DNA from: Patiriisocius_A hiemis
GTDB lineage: Bacteria; Bacteroidota; Bacteroidia; Flavobacteriales; Flavobacteriaceae
Assembly: GCF_031846325.1 (NCBI RefSeq)
Contig: NZ_JAVRHZ010000003.1
Location: 1-64,000, forward strand
Direction of reading: 5' to 3'
Length of the DNA stretch: 64,000 nucleotides
Part shown: positions 59,169 to 64,000 of the stretch, piece by piece
Position numbering within the stretch: position 1 is the first letter of the stretch
Layout of the letters: every line of letters begins with the position of its first letter
Translations under genes and position numbers: made by a program
The notes under the pieces: generated by a model
Told to the model about the DNA's origin: nothing
What the model saw: the letters and a program-made list of their open reading frames with translations, nothing else
Database searches by the model: none

Positions 59169-60127
59169 TAGTTCTTTTTAGGTTTGTATTTAGATTGGTT
59201 AAATAACTCTTCTTCATTAATTAACATAAGTTCTTTAACCGTCGTATCAGTATTATTCATAAAAGCTCTCACAATCTGCCAGCCTATAAACCTTCCTGTC
59301 ATTCCAGGAGATTCATTATCTATTTCTAAATAAAATTTTGAAAAAGGAGCTGGGTTTATAAAGCGAGCTGGAAGCTTTTGATTAGTGCTATAAAGTAACT
59401 CATTCTCAATAAAGTTTCGCCAGATATATTCTTCATTATCATTTGCCCAATCCATTTGCTCTTTAGTATAACCTATTTTTTCGGCATCGGTATTCTCTGG
59501 AAGCCATATATCTTTTAAGTACAATTCTTTTCCATAATAAACCATTAGCGACAATAAGTTGTTTTTACTTGGCACTTTAATAAGTTGCTTTGCATAAGCA
59601 GTCGCTACGTCTTCGTCTAATTGTTCTTTCTTTAGGTTTTGAGAAATATATAACGGGATTCCTTCATAGAAATAATGTTCTGCTCCAAGGTAAGTGTCTA
59701 GCCCAATAACTAAAATAGAATCTGCCAGAATTACTTTGTTCTGGTAATCTACATCACTAGTCGTTGTGTATACTATAGGTGCTTTAAATTCTGGAAAATA
59801 ATATTTTATATGTTGAAATACATCATATAACTCGTCTTCTATAAAGTCGTTATTAGGAAATACTTTTTGAACCTCTCTGTTTAATTCTTGTTGAAGTGTG
59901 TCCTCAATACGCTGTATCCATACACTATCATTAAATTGTTTCGGAAAGAAAATAGGGTACTTCTCTTTTGTTGCTGTTAATGTTTCTGGTGTAGTAGCTG
60001 CAAACTCTTTGTCAAAACGTTCTATAGCTATTTCAACCTCTACTTTAGCTATTTCCTCATCAAGGTTACTTTTTTCTTCACAAGAAAAAAGCAATAAAAA
60101 AAATACTACATATAACAAATATTTCAT
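59168..60127 (-). CDS. gldB: Gliding motility lipoprotein GldB
   Basis: 319 aa. Lipobox LFSC (Cys16) at the N end. The GldB pattern is seen in FDKEFAAT, DEDVATAYAKQLIKVPSKNNLLSLMVYYGKELYL and SPGMTGRFIGWQIVRAFM. Essential for gliding in F. johnsoniae, acting in the envelope. A leftward promoter TTTG-N22-TACCTTTG (60234-60201) is likely. Confidence 0.93.
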   Translation of the reverse strand: MKYLLYVVFFLLLFSCEEKSNLDEEIAKVEVEIAIERFDKEFAATTPETLTATKEKYPIFFPKQFNDSVWIQRIEDTLQQELNREVQKVFPNNDFIEDELYDVFQHIKYYFPEFKAPIVYTTTSDVDYQNKVILADSILVIGLDTYLGAEHYFYEGIPLYISQNLKKEQLDEDVATAYAKQLIKVPSKNNLLSLMVYYGKELYLKDIWLPENTDAEKIGYTKEQMDWANDNEEYIWRNFIENELLYSTNQKLPARFINPAPFSKFYLEIDNESPGMTGRFIGWQIVRAFMNNTDTTVKELMLINEEELFNQSKYKPKKN

Positions 60128-60200
60128 ACAACTAGAATTGTCTCTTTAACGTGGAGTCTTTATCTTTATTCTAAAATTTTACCTAATTATTCTTTGATTG

Positions 60201-60234
60201 CAAAGGTATTATTATTTACAATTAAAAACTCAAA
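60201..60234 (-). promoter_or_regulatory. Likely gldB promoter
   Basis: On the minus strand TTTG (60234-60231), 22 bases, TACCTTTG (60208-60201). The upstream half comes within 3 bases of the nadE start, so divergent transcription would interfere here. Confidence 0.4.
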
Positions 60235-60236
60235 AA

Positions 60237-61025
60237 ATGCAAATAGACAAAATAACACACTACATTATTAACTGGTTAAAAGAGTATGCAGTAAATGCAA
60301 AAATGGATGGTTTTGTTGTAGGAGTAAGTGGTGGTATAGACTCTGCCGTGACCTCTACTTTGTGTGCAAAAACCGGATTAAGAACATTGTGTGTAGAAAT
60401 GCCTATTCATCAAGCTGAAAGTCAAGTCACCAGAGCACAAGAACATATTGCACAACTTAAAAAGAGGTTTGCTAATGTTACAGATGTACGTGTTGACCTT
60501 ACCCCAGTTTTTGAAGAGTTTAAAACCGAAATTCCACCTACAAATGATGACACCTATCTTGATTTAAGCTTAGCCAATACCCGTGCTAGATTGCGCATGA
60601 CAACATTATACTATTTTGCCGGACTTCACAGATATCTAGTTTGTGGAACTGGGAACAAGGTAGAAGATTTTGGAGTAGGATTTTACACAAAATATGGTGA
60701 TGGAGGTGTAGATTTAAGCCCTATTGCAGACTTACTAAAAAGTGAGGTTTATAAGGTTGGAAAGTACCTAGAAGTACCACAATCTATTTTAGAAGCTGCT
60801 CCAACCGACGGTCTTTTTGGTGATAGTAGAACAGACGAAGACCAAATTGGAGCTAGCTATGACGAATTAGAGTGGGCTATGAAAATGCAAGATGAAAATA
60901 AAAGCGCTTCAGATTTTCAAGGTCGTGAAAAAGTAGTATATGAGTTGTACTTAAAACTTAATAGAGCAAATCAGCACAAAATGAACCCAATTCCTATCTG
61001 TGAAATACCTCTAAATTTAAGGTAA
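60237..61025 (+). CDS. nadE: NAD(+) synthase, ammonia-dependent type
   Basis: 262 aa from ATG 60237 (MQIDKITHYIINWLKEY). ATP pyrophosphatase loop GVSGGIDSAVT, VCGTGNKVEDFGVGFYTKYGDGGVDLSPIADLLKSEVY block. No glutaminase domain, so ammonia is the nitrogen donor. Divergent from gldB, an arrangement common in flavobacteria. Confidence 0.95.
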   Translation: MQIDKITHYIINWLKEYAVNAKMDGFVVGVSGGIDSAVTSTLCAKTGLRTLCVEMPIHQAESQVTRAQEHIAQLKKRFANVTDVRVDLTPVFEEFKTEIPPTNDDTYLDLSLANTRARLRMTTLYYFAGLHRYLVCGTGNKVEDFGVGFYTKYGDGGVDLSPIADLLKSEVYKVGKYLEVPQSILEAAPTDGLFGDSRTDEDQIGASYDELEWAMKMQDENKSASDFQGREKVVYELYLKLNRANQHKMNPIPICEIPLNLR

Positions 61026-61177
61026 AATAGGTTCTTAAACGAGTATTCTAGGAGTTTGACGAATAATATTAAAAGTAAGTTTTCTTTTTTTTAGTTTTGA
61101 TTTGTAGTCTAAGTATTACAAAAACCCCAATATTAACTTATGCTTTAGAAGTATATTGTTAAAATTTAAAAAATAGA

Positions 61178-61810
61178 ATGAAGAAAATTTTAATTGCAGA
61201 CCATCATCCTATAACCCGAAAAGGTATAAGTTGTATGCTCAAAAAAACTAGTGATTTTAAAATAATCGCTAAGGCAAATAATGGTTCAGAATTATACAAA
61301 TGTCTTCATGAGGAAACACCAGACATCTTAGTCATGGAAATTGATATGCCTCAAATTAATGGTATCAACGCCTTACGGGGTATCAAAAATGAATTCCCAG
61401 ACATGCGTGTCTTAATTTTTTCTACTCACCCAGAGGAAATTTATGCACTTAGATCCATCAAATCTGGAGCTGCTGGATATGTACCTAAAACAGCTTCATC
61501 AAAAATATTTATGAAAGCCTTAAAGCAAATTGCAAAAGGCGGTATTTTCTTAAATGAAGAGTTAACATCTACTTTTACTAGTAGAAATGTTGGTGAAACA
61601 AGTGCTATAAGTCGCTATAAAAAATTGTCTTCTAGAGAAATAGAAGTACTCAATTTGCTTTCAAGAGGAAAGAGAAACAAAGACATTGCAAACGCACTTA
61701 ACATTAACGAAAAAACAGTAAGTACATACAAAACAAGACTACTTAAAAAACTAAAAGTAGATAACCTAGCTGACCTAATTCACCAATCCCGAATGTTTCA
61801 ATTTGGGTAG
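61178..61810 (+). CDS. LuxR-type response regulator with Glu at the phosphorylation site
   Basis: 210 aa. The receiver domain (1-120) is atypical: the acidic pair is D8-H9 (ADHHP) rather than DD, and the phospho-acceptor position is E54 (LVMEIDMP), while S82/T83 and K104 are kept. The LuxR HTH (about 148-205) has LSSREIEVLNLLSRGKRNKDIANALNINEKTVSTY. Glu here mimics phospho-Asp in engineered regulators, so it may be always active or controlled in another way. No histidine kinase gene is next to it. Regulated genes are unknown. It converges with dnaG, 6 bp between stops. Confidence 0.9.
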   Translation: MKKILIADHHPITRKGISCMLKKTSDFKIIAKANNGSELYKCLHEETPDILVMEIDMPQINGINALRGIKNEFPDMRVLIFSTHPEEIYALRSIKSGAAGYVPKTASSKIFMKALKQIAKGGIFLNEELTSTFTSRNVGETSAISRYKKLSSREIEVLNLLSRGKRNKDIANALNINEKTVSTYKTRLLKKLKVDNLADLIHQSRMFQFG

Positions 61811-61816
61811 TTAGTA

Positions 61817-63775
61817 TTATAAAACTCTACGAAGTTTTTCCGAAAGTACTTTTTTTAATGAAATATAGTCTACAATATCTTGTAGGCTATTTTCTTTTTC
61901 AGAAGTTTTTTCTTCTTCTTTTACCTCTTGAGAAAGTTCTTCAATTTTTTGGGCAAGTAATTCTCTTCTAAAATTTAATATTGTTTCACTTACAACTTGA
62001 GCAATAGAATATTTTTTTTCTTTTACGTAAATCTCATTTCGTTCCCAGTCATGCAAAATATATTTTTCCTCTTCCATTAAAATATGAGTAACAACATTAG
62101 CATGCTCTGGAGAAAGACTGTTTACAAAACTATCTATTTGTAAGTGTTGTTCTTGATTAAGTTTAGTAATAATTTGATAGTAAATTTCTTTAAACTCTTC
62201 GTTTGCAAACTCTATCTCATCATCTTGTAAATCCAAATAGATTTTTTCAAAAACTTTGCTTGTTATCTTCTCTGGCTTTAACTGTATAGCACCTTCTTCA
62301 TTAGCTTCGAGAATTAAATCTTCAAACTCTTCTTCTATGCTCCCATACAACAATAAAAGTTCAATAATTTTTCTTTCTAACTCAAATTGAACATTTACTT
62401 TAGCAACCACTTCTTTTTCTTGTGGTACAACCTCCATTGGTTTAGATGGCTGTTTTTTTGAAGCATCTCTTTTATCCTTCTGAAGAATTTGTGCTAGTGT
62501 ATTAAAGAGAACCTCTTCGCTAATATCCATGATACGAGAACACTCTTTAAGATATACCTCTTGCTTTATTACATCAGGAATCTTAGCGATACTTACTACC
62601 ATATCCCTAATAGTTTCTGCTTTCTTTATGGGATCATTTTTAGCCTCAGCAGCAAGAAGTGAAGCTTTAAAATTGATAAAATCCTGCGCATTTTCTTCAA
62701 GATATAGTGTAAGTTCTTCTAGGGAATTATTTTTTGCAAAGCTATCTGGGTCTTCTCCCTCTGGGAATGTGCAAATTTTTACATTCATTCCCTGTTCTAA
62801 GATTAAATCTACCCCACGCAACGAAGCTCGCAATCCAGCAGCATCACCATCAAAGAGAACTGTTATATTTTTTGAAAGCCTATTAATTAATCTAATTTGC
62901 TCTGAAGTTAATGCTGTACCCGAAGAGGAAACAACATTTTTAATCCCAGATTGATGAAACTGTATCACATCTGTATACCCTTCAACTAGATAACAATTAT
63001 CTTCTTTCGCAATGCTTTGCTTGGCATGATAAATACCATAAAGTACTTTACTTTTATGATAGATATCACTTTCTGGAGAGTTAAGGTATTTTGCAGCTTT
63101 TTTATCGTTCCTTAATATCCTTCCTCCAAAACCAAGTGTACGCCCACTCATGCTACGTATTGGGAACATCACACGACCCTTAAAACGGTCAAATTGCTTT
63201 TCTTCTTTAACAATAGTTAATCCTGTTTTTTCGAGGAATTCGAGTTTATATCCTTTTTTAATGGCGTGACTAGTAAAAGCGTCCCATGAATCTGGAGAAT
63301 ACCCTAACTGAAATTTTTCTACTGTTTCTTCCGTAAAACCACGTTCTTTAAAATAGCTAAGCCCTATTGCTTTACCTTCTTCAGTTTTTAATAATGTTGT
63401 ATGGAAATATTCTTTTGCAAACTCACTTACTAGGTATAAGCTTTCGCGCTCATTTGCTTGTTCTTTTTGCTCATTGGTTTGCTCGGTCTCTTCAATTTCA
63501 ATACCATATTTATTAGCAAGATATTTAATGGCCTCAGGATATGTAAAATGTTCATGCTCCATTAAAAAAGCAACCACATTACCACCCTTCCCACTTGAAA
63601 AATCTTTCCAAATCTGCTTTACCGGCGACACCATAAAACTTGGGGTGCGCTCATCACTAAAAGGACTTAACCCTTTAAAATTACTGCCTGATTTTTTTAA
63701 CTGAACAAAATCACCTATCACCTCTTCTACTCGAGCAGTTTCAAATACATTATCTATGGTGGTTCTAGAAATCAA
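61817..63775 (-). CDS. dnaG: DNA primase DnaG with a zinc-less N-terminal domain
   Basis: Makes RNA primers at the replication fork. 652 aa. The N-terminal CHC2 fold is present (GLSPFSDERTPSFMVSP, DFSSGKGGNVVAFLM) but all four zinc ligands are replaced: S37, S40, D58 and S61 in the places of Cys, His, Cys and Cys. The TOPRIM core (about 255-345) is intact with LVEGYTDVIQFHQSG, the SSSGTALT block and VLFDGDAAG. The C-terminal third is long and helical for DnaB contact. I recall that flavobacterial primases share the loss of Cys. Confidence 0.95.
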   Translation of the reverse strand: MISRTTIDNVFETARVEEVIGDFVQLKKSGSNFKGLSPFSDERTPSFMVSPVKQIWKDFSSGKGGNVVAFLMEHEHFTYPEAIKYLANKYGIEIEETEQTNEQKEQANERESLYLVSEFAKEYFHTTLLKTEEGKAIGLSYFKERGFTEETVEKFQLGYSPDSWDAFTSHAIKKGYKLEFLEKTGLTIVKEEKQFDRFKGRVMFPIRSMSGRTLGFGGRILRNDKKAAKYLNSPESDIYHKSKVLYGIYHAKQSIAKEDNCYLVEGYTDVIQFHQSGIKNVVSSSGTALTSEQIRLINRLSKNITVLFDGDAAGLRASLRGVDLILEQGMNVKICTFPEGEDPDSFAKNNSLEELTLYLEENAQDFINFKASLLAAEAKNDPIKKAETIRDMVVSIAKIPDVIKQEVYLKECSRIMDISEEVLFNTLAQILQKDKRDASKKQPSKPMEVVPQEKEVVAKVNVQFELERKIIELLLLYGSIEEEFEDLILEANEEGAIQLKPEKITSKVFEKIYLDLQDDEIEFANEEFKEIYYQIITKLNQEQHLQIDSFVNSLSPEHANVVTHILMEEEKYILHDWERNEIYVKEKKYSIAQVVSETILNFRRELLAQKIEELSQEVKEEEKTSEKENSLQDIVDYISLKKVLSEKLRRVL

Positions 63776-63849
63776 ATTGTAAGCTTGGTGATTTTGAAAT
63801 GTAAATATAGCTAATCATTATCTTTTAATATGTAGTGAAAAAACAAGAA

Positions 63850-63876
63850 AAGGCTTCAGAAATTTTCTGAAGCCTT
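63850..63876 (-). terminator. Hairpin terminator between dnaG and the edge gene
   Basis: A 12-bp stem (63850-63861 with 63865-63876) with a 3-base loop, core GGCTTCAG/CTGAAGCC. It lies 30 bp after the leftward gene at the edge and ends in a T-rich stretch on the minus strand. Confidence 0.75.
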
Positions 63877-63906
63877 AGGCAAAATAAACAATCTATACTA
63901 TAACAC

Positions 63907-64000
63907 CTAATCCCAATCCCAACGCACACCTAGCGAAATGTTTCGCTGCTTTACAGGGTTATTTTTAAAAATGGTATTAAGGTCATATTTTACATAAAGC
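63907..64000 (-). CDS. C-terminal end of an outer-membrane beta-barrel protein (partial)
   Basis: Thirty residues of a minus-strand frame that enters from the right edge and ends at TAG (63909-63907). It ends in NISLGVRWDWD, with alternating hydrophobic residues and terminal aromatics typical of the last strand of an outer-membrane barrel. The family cannot be told. Confidence 0.55.
   Translation of the reverse strand, partial: LYVKYDLNTIFKNNPVKQRNISLGVRWDWD

Noticed and set aside
1..64000. CRISPR array, insertion sequence or prophage
   Set aside because: I found no regular spacer repeats, transposase, integrase or phage structural genes.

Overview
The window looks like chromosomal DNA of a marine-type member of the family Flavobacteriaceae (Bacteroidota). 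Reasons: it is AT-rich; several promoters fit the Bacteroidota pattern TTG-N19 to 21-TAnnTTTG; ribosome binding sites are A-rich and lack Shine-Dalgarno sequences; it carries gliding genes gldB and gldC, a cyclophilin-FKBP fusion, a short primary sigma factor, a split transketolase, a long-tailed FtsZ and a zeaxanthin-type carotenoid cluster. I see no insertion sequence, prophage or CRISPR array. Most of it is core genome.

Layout. 1-458 is gene-free: two leftward stable-RNA-type promoters, a structured RNA-like element (277-384) and the thrS promoter. 459-3710 is the translation operon thrS-infC-rpmI-rplT. 3827-7891 is the least familiar block: an OmpA-like protein, a secreted protein with a DUF4384-like end, and a secreted caspase-fold protease. 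7898-15095 runs leftward (periplasmic AsnB-like protein, dnaB, accA, a DMT transporter, lptF/G, tgt). 15269-17152 is a two-gene transketolase. 17260-19660 has an FKBP lipoprotein, Hsp15, a phosphoribosyltransferase and aroK, followed by tRNA-Lys and tRNA-Leu. 20162-24573 is a MerR/B12-fold regulator followed by crtI-crtB-crtZ-crtY. 24642-31000 holds transporters, thiol and folding proteins and small conserved proteins. 31268-34075 is proC-proB-proA, then rpoD, rpe, a YpdA-like reductase, an M90 peptidase, a BI-1 protein, yqeY and tRNA-Arg. 40360-55938 is a complete leftward division and cell-wall (dcw) cluster from mraZ to ftsZ. 56248-63775 has an alpha/beta hydrolase, engB, a sulfotransferase, gldC-gldB, nadE, an atypical response regulator and dnaG; the last strand of an outer-membrane protein runs off the right edge.

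Most noteworthy. Three genes (infC, murG, an MFS transporter) have no in-frame ATG, GTG or TTG where their conserved N termini begin and seem to start at AUA or AUC. Two enzymes that normally carry structural zinc (DnaG and Tgt) have lost their Cys ligands. The LuxR-type response regulator has Glu at its phosphorylation site. The mraZ promoter is overlapped by 10-bp-periodic AAAGTGG boxes. The MerR/B12 regulator beside the carotenoid genes lacks part of the light-sensing pocket, and an inverted repeat covers the crtI start codon. A near-perfect 28-bp palindrome lies just before the caspase-partner gene. All family names come from recognising the sequences, not from database searches.
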